DNA from: Roseobacter sp.
Lineage (GTDB): Bacteria; Pseudomonadota; Alphaproteobacteria; Rhodobacterales; Rhodobacteraceae
Assembly (NCBI GenBank): GCA_024636495.1
Contig: JAGXGZ010000071.1
Location: 23,157-87,156 of the forward strand
Length of the DNA: 64,000 nt
Reading direction: 5' to 3'
Every line of letters starts with the position of its first letter. Position 1 is the stretch's first letter. Position numbers and translations under genes: made by a program. Shown here piece after piece: positions 8,766-16,510 of the stretch. The notes under the pieces were generated by a model, which did not search any database, was not told where the DNA came from, and saw only the letters and a program-made list of their open reading frames with translations.

Positions 8766-10004
8766 TTAAGCAACCTTGTCCAGTTCGAACGCGTCATGCA
8801 GCGCCTGAACCGCCAGCTCCATGTATTTACGGTCAATCAGGACGGATATCTTGATCTCTGACGTCGTAATGACCTTGATGTTGATGCCTTCGTTCGACAG
8901 CACCTGAAACATCTTGGCGGCAACGCCAGTGTGGCTGCGCATGCCAATACCGACAACGGATACCTTTGCGACATCCATGTCTGCGATCACTTCGTTGAAA
9001 TTGATGGTGCCTGCTGTCTTCGCATCATCCATCGCCTTTTCAGCGCGCTTGATCTGATCAACGGGGCAAGACCACGTCATGTCAGTGCGCCCCTCTTCCG
9101 AGATGTTCTGAACGATCATGTCGACATTCACGCCGCCCTCGCTGAGCGCGGTAAAGATTGCCGCCGCAATGCCGGGGCGGTCTGCCACCGACACAAGGGT
9201 CATTTTCGCCTCATCGCGCGAAAACGCGACACCGGATACAACATTGCTTTCCATGATTTCCTCCTCAGCACAGACCAGCGTTCCAGCTTCGTCCGATTGT
9301 TCCTCAAAACTGCTTAACACGCGCAGCTTGACCTTGTAGCGCATGGCCAGCTCAACCGACCGGGTCTGAAGAACCTTGGCTCCTAGCGACGCAAGCTCCA
9401 ACATCTCTTCGAACGCAATCTTGTCCAACTTACGCGCTTTTGCACTGACGCGCGGATCGGTCGTGTAAACCCCGTCAACATCGGTATAAATATCGCACCG
9501 CACCGCCTCAAAGGCTGCCGCGAAAGCCACGGCCGTGGTGTCCGAGCCGCCACGGCCCAAGGTGGTGATGCGGCCTTCGGGGCTTACCCCCTGAAATCCG
9601 GCGACAACGGCGACCTTCATGCCTTCGGCAAACTTCGCGGTGATGTTAGCCGACGGAATCTCTTCGATCCGCGCAGACGAATGGGCCGAGGTCGTCTTGA
9701 CCGGAACCTGCCAGCCTTGCCAACTGCGCGCCGGAATATCCATCTCTTGCAAGGTCAGCGCCATCAGGCCCGCCGTGACATTCTCACCGCTCGACACAAC
9801 CGCATCATATTCGCGCGCATCATAAAGCGGAGATGTCTCATTAACCCAACCCACAAGCTCGTTCGTCTTGCCGGACATCGCAGACACGATAACGATCACG
9901 TCATAGCCTTTGGACACTTCAACGCCAACGCGCTTGGCCGCGCGACGTATACGGTCCAAGGTTGCGACGGACGTGCCGCCAAATTTCATCACCAGAACAG
10001 GCAT
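8766..10004 (-). CDS. lysC: Aspartate kinase
   Basis: Phosphorylates L-aspartate in the first step of lysine, threonine and methionine synthesis. The protein has 412 residues. The catalytic domain begins VLVMKFGGTSVA, the ATP/aspartate signature, and contains GRGGSDTTAVAFAAAF. Two C-terminal ACT domains follow (about residues 265-410; the first contains VSVADRPGIAAAIFTALSEG), which bind lysine and/or threonine for feedback inhibition. It is a monofunctional kinase with no fused homoserine dehydrogenase. The length is typical of the single-start alphaproteobacterial enzyme, but an internal start giving a separate regulatory subunit cannot be excluded. Confidence 0.97.
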   Translation of the reverse strand: MPVLVMKFGGTSVATLDRIRRAAKRVGVEVSKGYDVIVIVSAMSGKTNELVGWVNETSPLYDAREYDAVVSSGENVTAGLMALTLQEMDIPARSWQGWQVPVKTTSAHSSARIEEIPSANITAKFAEGMKVAVVAGFQGVSPEGRITTLGRGGSDTTAVAFAAAFEAVRCDIYTDVDGVYTTDPRVSAKARKLDKIAFEEMLELASLGAKVLQTRSVELAMRYKVKLRVLSSFEEQSDEAGTLVCAEEEIMESNVVSGVAFSRDEAKMTLVSVADRPGIAAAIFTALSEGGVNVDMIVQNISEEGRTDMTWSCPVDQIKRAEKAMDDAKTAGTINFNEVIADMDVAKVSVVGIGMRSHTGVAAKMFQVLSNEGINIKVITTSEIKISVLIDRKYMELAVQALHDAFELDKVA

Positions 10005-10076
10005 AGATCCCCCGCTTCAAACATCCCGCGCGGTTTAAGCGCAAGCGGTTGGCTTAGCAAGCCCGTGCGCGCCCGC

Positions 10077-10130
10077 CTCTTCTCTGGCTTGAAAATATCC
10101 TGGGGGCCGGGGCAACGCCCCGGGGGTCTG
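10077..10130 (-). repeat. Dispersed intergenic repeat, copy A (reverse orientation)
   Basis: On the minus strand this reads as a GC hairpin (CCCCGGGGCGTTGCCCCGG) followed by CAGGATATTTTCAAGCCAG and AGAAG. It is one of several copies of the same element in gaps of this window (see 19836, 36490, 51666, 63748). It lies between the SDR gene and lysC, both on the minus strand. The hairpin and its T-rich tail could end transcription leaving the SDR gene. Confidence 0.75.
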
Positions 10131-10147
10131 CAAGCCTGACGCACACC

Positions 10148-10792
10148 TTAGTAAGGATGCACACGCCCATCCCACGTCTCGAAACATCCGGTCTTGGCCA
10201 TATCCAGATCAGCGAACCGATCCACAAGGCCCGCGACGGCCTCCTCAACGGTAATTGCAGCGCTGTCACCGCCCATATCCGTCTGGACCCAGCCCGGATG
10301 ATAAATGCCAACGGCGATCCGCTCGGGCTCCAGGTCCGTTGCGATATTGCGACCCAGGTTCAACACTGCCGCCTTCGAGGCCCGGTAGATATAACTTCCC
10401 CCCGGTGCCAATTCAGACGAGGCCATTTGCGAGGAAATAATGGCGATCTTCGGGGATTGCGCGCGTCGCAGATGCGGCAACATCGCCTGAATCGTCAAAA
10501 ACACGCCCGTTACGTTCGTAGCAAAACTATGCGCCCAAAGATCAGCACCATATCCGTCGTCAAACCTGTCGCCCTTGTCCAGATAAACCCCGGCATTGCA
10601 CACCAGCAGGTCAACTGCGCGATCCCCAAGAGCGGCAGCCATGGCCGTGTGATCCTCCGGATGCGTCACATCAAGTTGGATATCGGCCATGGGCGATCGG
10701 CCCGTGCCAAACACCTCATGGCCAGCCGCCTTGTACTGCGCAGCCAGCCCCGCGCCGATGCCGCGACTGGCACCTGTGATCAAAACTGTCAT
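10148..10792 (-). CDS. SDR-family oxidoreductase
   Basis: Short-chain dehydrogenase/reductase of 214 residues with a Rossmann fold. The N-terminal cofactor motif is TGASRGIGAGLA (residues about 6-17), the structural NAG motif appears as CNAGVY (about 65-70), and the catalytic Ser/Tyr-x3-Lys is visible as ISSQMASS and YIYRASKAA. It is slightly shorter than classical SDRs of about 250 residues, mainly at the C-terminus. The glycine motif fits NAD(P)H, but substrate and pathway cannot be told. It is a single gene, separated from lysC by a copy of the dispersed repeat. Confidence 0.9.
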   Translation of the reverse strand: MTVLITGASRGIGAGLAAQYKAAGHEVFGTGRSPMADIQLDVTHPEDHTAMAAALGDRAVDLLVCNAGVYLDKGDRFDDGYGADLWAHSFATNVTGVFLTIQAMLPHLRRAQSPKIAIISSQMASSELAPGGSYIYRASKAAVLNLGRNIATDLEPERIAVGIYHPGWVQTDMGGDSAAITVEEAVAGLVDRFADLDMAKTGCFETWDGRVHPY

Positions 10793-10843
10793 GGTCTGGC
10801 GTTCCTTATTTCCGCAAAAGGGGGTGCCCCAACCGCGTGTGTG

Positions 10844-11299
10844 TTATTGGGTCGACCGCTTTGGCCGGAACGGCAGCGGCATCAGCCGCACACCTTCGTC
10901 AGCAAGCGCCTTGGCCTGATCCAGCCGCGCTTCACCGTAGATCGATCGTTCAGGCACCTCGCCTGCGTGCATTGCGCGGGCTTGCTTTACAAAGTCGGTG
11001 CCAACGTATTCTGAAGACGCTTCAACCTTTTTGCGCAGCGCGCTGATCGCCTTTTCCACCTCGGTTTGAGGTTCCGACAGAACAGCCACCGACGTGCTTT
11101 TGGACACGTCAGGCTTTGACGGCGCGTCTTGTTTGCCCGTGGTGACGCGCGGTGCCATGATGCCTTTGCTCACGCTGGATGACCCACATACGGCACAACT
11201 CAGATGCCCGGCCTGCGCCAGCGCATCAAAAGCCGCCGCCGACTTGAACCAACTGTCAAAGCGGTGGTCTTTGTCACATTTCAGGGTAAATTGGATCAT
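10844..11299 (-). CDS. DUF1178 family protein
   Basis: A 151-residue soluble protein of the DUF1178 family, conserved in alphaproteobacteria without known function. The N-terminus (MIQFTLKCDKDHRFDSWFKS) carries a Cys and His, and a Cys-x2-Cys pair follows (CAVCG, about residues 36-40), which together could bind zinc. The middle (about 50-80) is Ser/Thr/Lys-rich and probably disordered. The C-terminal half contains YVGTDFVKQARAMHAGEVPE, a conserved family block. It is transcribed with the NUDIX gene upstream (64 bp gap). No function is claimed. Confidence 0.85.
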   Translation of the reverse strand: MIQFTLKCDKDHRFDSWFKSAAAFDALAQAGHLSCAVCGSSSVSKGIMAPRVTTGKQDAPSKPDVSKSTSVAVLSEPQTEVEKAISALRKKVEASSEYVGTDFVKQARAMHAGEVPERSIYGEARLDQAKALADEGVRLMPLPFRPKRSTQ

Positions 11300-11363
11300 A
11301 CTGGCTGCAGCTTGCCCTTTGTTGTCACCTTAAACAATCAAATGGTGCGCATGTCGACCTGCG

Positions 11364-11858
11364 TCAAGCGCTCGCAGGTTGGATACCCGGCTGGAAATCA
11401 CGAATGATACGGCGCAGTTCAGGTTCTTTGACCAGCTTGATCGCCTTTCTGCGCGAAACCCATTTGCACCGCCGCTGCCCCGCTTCGGGAAAGCTTTTGG
11501 CCCTTGCCTTCACCTCAACCGGATAAAGGAGCGCAATGATGGGCAACGTGACGCTGTCATCGCGCATTTCTTTTGCGTAGGAATAAACACCCAGACACCC
11601 GCCCGTCACGTGTCCGGTCACGCCTGCTTCTTCCCAGGCTTCCTGCAACACCGCCGCTTCTGGCGTTTTTGCATGCATGGGCCAACCTTTGGGCACGATC
11701 CAGCGTTTTGATCGGCGCGAGGTAACCAACAAAATCTGCAAATTCCCATTGCGCATGCGGTAGCACAGGGCCGCAAATTGCGAGCGGACCTGTCCCTTGC
11801 GGGCTCCTTCAAAGGATATGGGCAGTTGTTTGATCATCGCGGTCCCGGGTCGGGTCAT
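11364..11858 (-). CDS. NUDIX hydrolase
   Basis: Pyrophosphohydrolase of 164 residues. The NUDIX signature is recognisable as PKGWPM...PEAAVLQEAWEEAGV, with glutamine where the consensus REUxEExGU has arginine. The segment LLVTSRRSKRWIVPKGWP resembles diphosphoinositol-polyphosphate or diadenosine-polyphosphate hydrolases. This suggests nucleotide or inositol pyrophosphates as substrate class, without proof. The ATG at 11858 and another at 11837 are both possible; neither has a strong ribosome site. Confidence 0.88.
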   Translation of the reverse strand: MTRPGTAMIKQLPISFEGARKGQVRSQFAALCYRMRNGNLQILLVTSRRSKRWIVPKGWPMHAKTPEAAVLQEAWEEAGVTGHVTGGCLGVYSYAKEMRDDSVTLPIIALLYPVEVKARAKSFPEAGQRRCKWVSRRKAIKLVKEPELRRIIRDFQPGIQPASA

Positions 11859-11913
11859 GTGTGTGATACGATTGTTAACCGCTAAGCCGCAGCAATACCA
11901 GTGATCCCCTTGC

Positions 11914-11926
11914 GCGCAATTTGCGC
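11914..11926. promoter_or_regulatory. Short palindrome upstream of modA
   Basis: GCGCAA-T-TTGCGC is a perfect 6+1+6 inverted repeat 18 bp before the modA start. Its place between promoter and start fits a repressor site, but it does not match the classic ModE operator, and no modE gene lies nearby. Low confidence. Confidence 0.25.
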
Positions 11927-11944
11927 TTGGCAGATAGTGTATGA

Positions 11945-12673
11945 ATGATGTCCAAACTGCTTTTTATTCTGGCTCTTTGCCTGCCAGTCGCGGCTTTCGC
12001 GCAGCCTGCGCCGGTAACGGTTTTCGCCGCCTCCAGCCTGCGCGGCGCGCTGGACGAAGTGGTGGCAAGCTATGCAGCGGCGGTGTCTTTGTCGTTTGGC
12101 GGGTCAGGCACGATGGCCCGCCAAATTTCGGCTGGCGCACCGGCTGATCTGGTCATTTTGGCCAACCCGATCTGGATGGACTGGCTTGCAAAAAACGGGC
12201 CACCAACCAAGGCCGATCCCGTCGATCTGCTGTCTAACGCTCTGGTTTTGATCGCGCCCGCGTCATCCACCACAAAGCCCGATCCGGCTAACCTTGCCGC
12301 GTCATTGGGAACCGAGCGTATTGCGATGGGTCAGCGCGATGCCGTCCCTGCCGGGATTTACGCACGCGAATGGCTGCAAACAACGGGCCAGTGGGATGCG
12401 CTTGTGCCGCACCTTGCCGAAACTGACAACGTGCGCAGCGCCTTGGCACTTGTCGCGCGCGGGGAAACACCGCTTGGGGTTGTCTATGCCACCGACGCGC
12501 TGGCCGAACCCAAAGTGCGCGTGGTCTACGAGGTTCCAGCCGCTCAGCACAGCCCCATCACCTATCCGGCTGCCGCTTTCACCGATGCAGGCCACGCGTT
12601 TTTGACCCACCTGCAATCGCCAGACAGCCGAGCGATTTTTGCGCGCTATGGCTTTGCACCGGTCTTTCCATGA
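11945..12673 (+). CDS. modA: Molybdate ABC transporter substrate-binding protein
   Basis: Periplasmic molybdate-binding protein, 242 residues with a signal peptide cleaved near AFAQ-PAPV. The first ligand loop VFAASSLRGALDEV, with its conserved serine, and the SFGGSGTMARQI and GAPADLVILA segments are typical of ModA. It delivers molybdate to ModB for molybdenum-cofactor enzymes. The gene begins with two consecutive ATGs (11945, 11948) and has no clear Shine-Dalgarno site. Its stop overlaps modB by 4 bp. Tungstate binding cannot be excluded, but the gene order favours molybdate. Confidence 0.93.
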   Translation: MMSKLLFILALCLPVAAFAQPAPVTVFAASSLRGALDEVVASYAAAVSLSFGGSGTMARQISAGAPADLVILANPIWMDWLAKNGPPTKADPVDLLSNALVLIAPASSTTKPDPANLAASLGTERIAMGQRDAVPAGIYAREWLQTTGQWDALVPHLAETDNVRSALALVARGETPLGVVYATDALAEPKVRVVYEVPAAQHSPITYPAAAFTDAGHAFLTHLQSPDSRAIFARYGFAPVFP

Positions 12674-13359
12674 CGCCAGATGCCGCCGCATGGGACGCGC
12701 TGCGCCTGTCGCTATGGGTGGCCGTCTGGGCGACGGTTCTGGCGATCCCGCTGGCGCTTTGGGTTGCGTGGGCGCTGGCGCGGCGCGAGTTCTGGGGCAA
12801 GGCCCTGCTGAATGCCGCTGTGCATCTGCCCTTGGTGCTGCCCCCGGTTGTGACAGGATATCTGCTGCTGATCGCATTTGGGCGCACTGCACCGATGGGC
12901 CGCGCATTAGAGGCCATTGGCCTGCAGCTTGCGTTTCACTGGTCGGGCGCAGTGCTGGCTGCGATGATCATGGGCTTTCCGCTCATGGTGCGCGCCATGC
13001 GACTGGCCATCGAGGCGGTGGACCCAAAGCTTGAGGAAGCCGCCGCTTCGCTTGGGGCGCCGCGCAGTGCGGTCTTTACCCGCGTCACTTTGCCCTTGAT
13101 CCTGCCGGGTATTCTGGCGGGCACCGTCATGGGCTTTGCCAAAGCGATGGGAGAGTTCGGTGCAACGATTACCTTTGTCGCCAACATCCCCGGCCAGACC
13201 CAGACCCTGCCAAGCGCAATCTGGTCGGCCTTGCAAATACCGGGAGGTGAAAATCAGGCCGTTATCATGGTACTGATGGCCTGCGCCGTGGCGGTTTCTG
13301 CCGTCTTGCTGTCCGAGGTGCTGGCCAGACGCGTTGCCAAAAGGATATCGGGCGCATGA
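12670..13359 (+). CDS. modB: Molybdate ABC transporter permease
   Basis: Inner-membrane permease of 229 residues with about five to six membrane helices. The EAA loop that docks the ATPase is present as EEAAASLGAPRSAVFTRVTL, followed by LPLILPGILAG and MGFAKAMGEFGAT, the ModB/CysT signature. The gene overlaps modA and modC by 4 bp on each side, so all three are translationally coupled. Confidence 0.95.
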   Translation: MTPDAAAWDALRLSLWVAVWATVLAIPLALWVAWALARREFWGKALLNAAVHLPLVLPPVVTGYLLLIAFGRTAPMGRALEAIGLQLAFHWSGAVLAAMIMGFPLMVRAMRLAIEAVDPKLEEAAASLGAPRSAVFTRVTLPLILPGILAGTVMGFAKAMGEFGATITFVANIPGQTQTLPSAIWSALQIPGGENQAVIMVLMACAVAVSAVLLSEVLARRVAKRISGA

Positions 13360-14444
13360 GCCTGTCTTTGTCCCTTGCCCACCGCTTTGCTGATTTCGAG
13401 CTGGACATCACGCTTGACGCGGGGCCGGGCATTACCGCGCTATTTGGGCGGTCAGGCGCAGGAAAAACGACCGTCATCAATGCGGTAGGGGGAATTTTGC
13501 GCCCTGATACTGGCAAAATCACAATCGACGGCAAGGTGCTTGTCGATACGCACAAAGGCATTTTTATCCCCCCCCACAAACGCCGTCTTGGCACGGTGTT
13601 CCAAGATGCACGGCTGTTTCCGCATCTCAGCGTGGCCCAAAACCTTGTGTTCGGGGCGCGCTATGCCCCAGGCGGCAGCGACGGCCCTGCACTGGCGGAT
13701 GTGGTGACACTACTGGGTCTTGAAGACTTGCTTGACCGCGCGCCAGCCACCTTGTCGGGGGGGCAAAAGCAGCGGGTCGCCTTGGGCCGCGCCTTGCTGA
13801 GCCATCCGCGCATGTTGCTGATGGATGAACCGCTGGCCAGCCTTGACGGGCCGCGCAAACAGGAAATCCTGCCGTTTCTGGAACGTCTGCGCGACGGGCC
13901 ACTGGGCCTGCCCATCCTTTATGTCAGCCATGCGGTAGATGAAATCGCGCGGCTAGCCGATACGCTGGTGCTGATCCAGAACGGGCGCGTACAGGCGCAA
14001 GGCCCGCTGTTTGACGTCATGTCGGACCCGGCTGCCGTGCCATTGTTGGGGGTCCGCGAAGCGGGCGCTGTGATCGAGGCGGATGTGCTCGCGCATGGCG
14101 CTGACGGAATCTCGACCCTGCGAATCAGCGCCGGAGAGATCGAGTTGCCCGGCGTTCAGGCGCAAGTCGGGTCGCGGGTGCGCTTGCGGGTCTTGGCGCA
14201 AGACGTGATCTTGTCGCTCAACCGGCCAGAGGGGCTTAGCTCAGTCAACGTTTTGCCGGTCGAGATTGAGGATATTCACCCCGGCGACGGACCCGGTGCC
14301 GCCATCGCACTGCGCGCCGGATCAGATCGCTTGCTCAGCCGCGTTACGGCCCGCGCAGTCGCGGAACTGGGCCTTGCAACCGGTTTGAAATGCTACGCAA
14401 TTTTGAAAGCAACCACCGTGGCACCGGGCAGCATTGGCCGCTAG
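13356..14444 (+). CDS. modC: Molybdate ABC transporter ATP-binding protein
   Basis: ATPase of the molybdate importer, 362 residues. Walker A is GRSGAGKTT (31-39), the ABC signature LSGGQKQR (133-140), Walker B MLLMDEP with catalytic Asp157-Glu158, and the H-loop histidine lies in LYVSHAVDE. A C-terminal MOP/TOBE-like domain (about 290-362) follows, the oxyanion-binding regulatory domain typical of ModC, which can inhibit transport when molybdate is plentiful. It is last in modABC and convergent with the EcsC-family gene 10 bp away; I see no strong terminator between them. Confidence 0.96.
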   Translation: MSLSLSLAHRFADFELDITLDAGPGITALFGRSGAGKTTVINAVGGILRPDTGKITIDGKVLVDTHKGIFIPPHKRRLGTVFQDARLFPHLSVAQNLVFGARYAPGGSDGPALADVVTLLGLEDLLDRAPATLSGGQKQRVALGRALLSHPRMLLMDEPLASLDGPRKQEILPFLERLRDGPLGLPILYVSHAVDEIARLADTLVLIQNGRVQAQGPLFDVMSDPAAVPLLGVREAGAVIEADVLAHGADGISTLRISAGEIELPGVQAQVGSRVRLRVLAQDVILSLNRPEGLSSVNVLPVEIEDIHPGDGPGAAIALRAGSDRLLSRVTARAVAELGLATGLKCYAILKATTVAPGSIGR

Positions 14445-14454
14445 AAAAGCGCCT

Positions 14455-15219
14455 TTAGGCCAGCCGCTTGCGCCCGACCTTTACGCGGAACCGTTCAACC
14501 AGCGCCTCATGCGGAATATCCGCATCAATCGCCAGCTTGCGCAGCCCGAAATGCACATGCGCCATGTCTTCGTAATAGCTGGTATAAGCGTAATTGGTCG
14601 CAGCCCCTGCAACAGCGCCCAACACAGGCACTGCTTGTGCTGCCAGCTTTTGCCCCAACACAACGGCCAATCTGGGGGCAACCTTGGCAATCACCGCCTG
14701 CATCGCACGCCCGCTAAGCGCGATGCGCGCAGACAGAAACCCAAGATCGGCCCCGTCGTCATCCGACAGTGGACCCGCAGCGGCAAAAACCTGCACGCAA
14801 TCGAACTGCACATTCTCGGCATAGGGGTCAAAGCCGTGCTCGACAGCAACCCCTTGGATCACCCGCAACAAAAGCGTCGTGGTCACGGGCAGCTCGGCCA
14901 GCGCAGTGGGCAAACCACCGGCCCCGCCAGCCGCCCCCATCGCGGCACTGACCGCTTGGTTCAGCCAGCTTTTTTGATCCGGCACCATTGACCGCGTAGA
15001 TGTTGCGGCCTTCATGGCCTGCCCCAACGCCTTAACGGTCGCGGTTTCCAGATTGCGGCGCACAGCCCCCGGCAATTTGTCGATCAATCCTTCGGCGCTG
15101 CCGCCAATCAGGTTCAGCACGTTGATGCCAACGCCGCCCGCACCTTTGTAGCGTGCCGCAAGCTGATCAAGGCGGGTTTCGACATCCACCACGGTGGCTT
15201 GGTCGCTTTCAATCTGCAT
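14455..15219 (-). CDS. EcsC family protein
   Basis: A 254-residue member of the EcsC family, named after a Bacillus protein of an ABC-transporter operon whose molecular role is unknown. It is Ala/Gly-rich with amphipathic segments, for example the glycine-rich stretch AAMGAAGGAGGLPTALAELP (about 110-130) and the typical TTTLLLRVIQGVAVEHGFDP block. It may associate with membranes, but no clean transmembrane helix is predicted by eye. It is a single gene; neighbours give no functional hint. Confidence 0.8.
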   Translation of the reverse strand: MQIESDQATVVDVETRLDQLAARYKGAGGVGINVLNLIGGSAEGLIDKLPGAVRRNLETATVKALGQAMKAATSTRSMVPDQKSWLNQAVSAAMGAAGGAGGLPTALAELPVTTTLLLRVIQGVAVEHGFDPYAENVQFDCVQVFAAAGPLSDDDGADLGFLSARIALSGRAMQAVIAKVAPRLAVVLGQKLAAQAVPVLGAVAGAATNYAYTSYYEDMAHVHFGLRKLAIDADIPHEALVERFRVKVGRKRLA

Positions 15220-15270
15220 AAACTGACTCCGGCTGCATATGTGAAGATGTGGGGCGACAGGACTGCTGTT

Positions 15271-15759
15271 TCAATGCGTCCAAGCAGTAACATCGCCCGC
15301 AATCGCGTCCCATGCGCCTGCAACCAGCGCACGGCCCAACACGCGCGCCGGGTTCGTCGGCGGCGGCATCACCACATCGCCTAACAGGCTAAAACCAAAA
15401 CGTTCATAATAGGGCGCGTCGCCCACCAGCATCACCCGCTCCCAGCCCAGCGGGGCGGCACGGGTCAGACTGTCTTCGATCAAAAATGCGCCAAGTCCCT
15501 CGCCCTGACGGGTCGGATGCACGGCCACAGGCCCCAGTAATAAGGCCGGGGCCTTGCCGACGCGCACTGGCCAATAGCGGATCGCACCGGCCAGAATGCC
15601 GTCCGCGTCCCGCGCCACATGACTTAAGCCGGCTACAGGCGGCACGCCATCGCGCAAACGGTAAGATGACAATGCCTCGCGGCCCGGCGCAAAGCAGGTG
15701 TCATAAAGCGCCTCGACCTCCCAATGATCGGCTGCGGTTTCCGGGTTCAATTGATACAC
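15271..15759 (-). CDS. GNAT-family N-acetyltransferase
   Basis: A 162-residue acetyl-CoA-dependent acyltransferase of the YhbS-like GNAT group. The acetyl-CoA loop is visible as VAVHPTRQGEGLGAFLIEDS, with the Q/R-x2-G-x-G/A pattern, and the later VMLVGDAPYYERFGFS block is typical of the family. The start is a GTG, and no alternative ATG gives a full N-terminus. The substrate, whether protein N-terminus or small molecule, is unknown. Confidence 0.85.
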   Translation of the reverse strand: MYQLNPETAADHWEVEALYDTCFAPGREALSSYRLRDGVPPVAGLSHVARDADGILAGAIRYWPVRVGKAPALLLGPVAVHPTRQGEGLGAFLIEDSLTRAAPLGWERVMLVGDAPYYERFGFSLLGDVVMPPPTNPARVLGRALVAGAWDAIAGDVTAWTH

Positions 15760-15843
15760 GTGTCACGGCCCTGTTGGCAGTTTTGAGGTAGCAAAGCCTT
15801 TAACATGACGCTAGCCATGGGTGCAAACCATGAGGAGAGTTTG

Positions 15844-16449
15844 ATGTTCTATCGCCCGCAAGACGGCCATTCCCTGCCACACAATCCGTTCAACGCAATC
15901 GTAACGCCCCGGCCAATCGGCTGGATTTCGACCCGCGATGCCCAAGGGCGCGACAATCTTGCCCCCTATTCATTTTTCAACGGGGTGGCCTATGTGCCCC
16001 CGCAGGTGATGTTCGCCTCGACCGGAACCAAAGCCGATGTGGATGGCACCAAAGACAGCATGGCCAACATCCGTGAAACCGGCGTATTTTGCGTAAATAT
16101 CGTGGAATATGCGATGCGCGATGCGATGAACGCATCTTCGGCAACCCTGCCCCACGGCACGGATGAGTTCGGCCATGCGGGAATCGAAAAGGCCGAATGC
16201 ACCGAGATCGCCTGCCCGCGCGTGTCCAACGCCCCCGCCAGCTTGGAGTGTCGGATGACGCAGATGGTCAAGATCGAAGGGGAAAGCAATTTCGTCGTCT
16301 TTGGCGAAGTCATCGGCGTGCACATGCGCGACGAGTGTATCGTTGACGGGCGCTTTGACGTGACCACCTATCAGCCACTGTCGCGTCTGGGCTACCGCGA
16401 CTACGCCCGCGTCACGGACGTGTTCGAGATCATTCGCCCGGACGATTAA
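15844..16449 (+). CDS. Flavin reductase-like domain protein
   Basis: A 201-residue member of the flavin-reductase (FMN-binding split-barrel) family, which uses NAD(P)H to reduce FMN or holds FMN for an oxygenase partner. NPFNAIVTPRPIGWISTRD and GRDNLAPYSFFNGVAYVPP are the family's characteristic flavin-contact segments. I start it at ATG 15844, which has GAGGAGAG at ideal distance; an upstream ATG (15805) adds 13 residues without support. No oxygenase partner is adjacent. It ends in a very strong palindromic terminator. Confidence 0.88.
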   Translation: MFYRPQDGHSLPHNPFNAIVTPRPIGWISTRDAQGRDNLAPYSFFNGVAYVPPQVMFASTGTKADVDGTKDSMANIRETGVFCVNIVEYAMRDAMNASSATLPHGTDEFGHAGIEKAECTEIACPRVSNAPASLECRMTQMVKIEGESNFVVFGEVIGVHMRDECIVDGRFDVTTYQPLSRLGYRDYARVTDVFEIIRPDD

Positions 16450-16455
16450 GGCGCT

Positions 16456-16500
16456 GACCGGAATTTTCAAAAATTCCGGTCCGTTTTTTGCAAAAAACGG
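16456..16500. terminator. Two back-to-back perfect palindromes, bidirectional terminator
   Basis: GACCGGAATTTT and its perfect complement (16456-16481, 2-nt loop) are followed directly by the perfect 20-bp palindrome CCGTTTTTTGCAAAAAACGG (16481-16500). They sit between two convergent genes, and their internal A/T tracts can serve as U-tracts in both directions. Confidence 0.85.
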
Positions 16501-16510
16501 CTAGCCCCGC

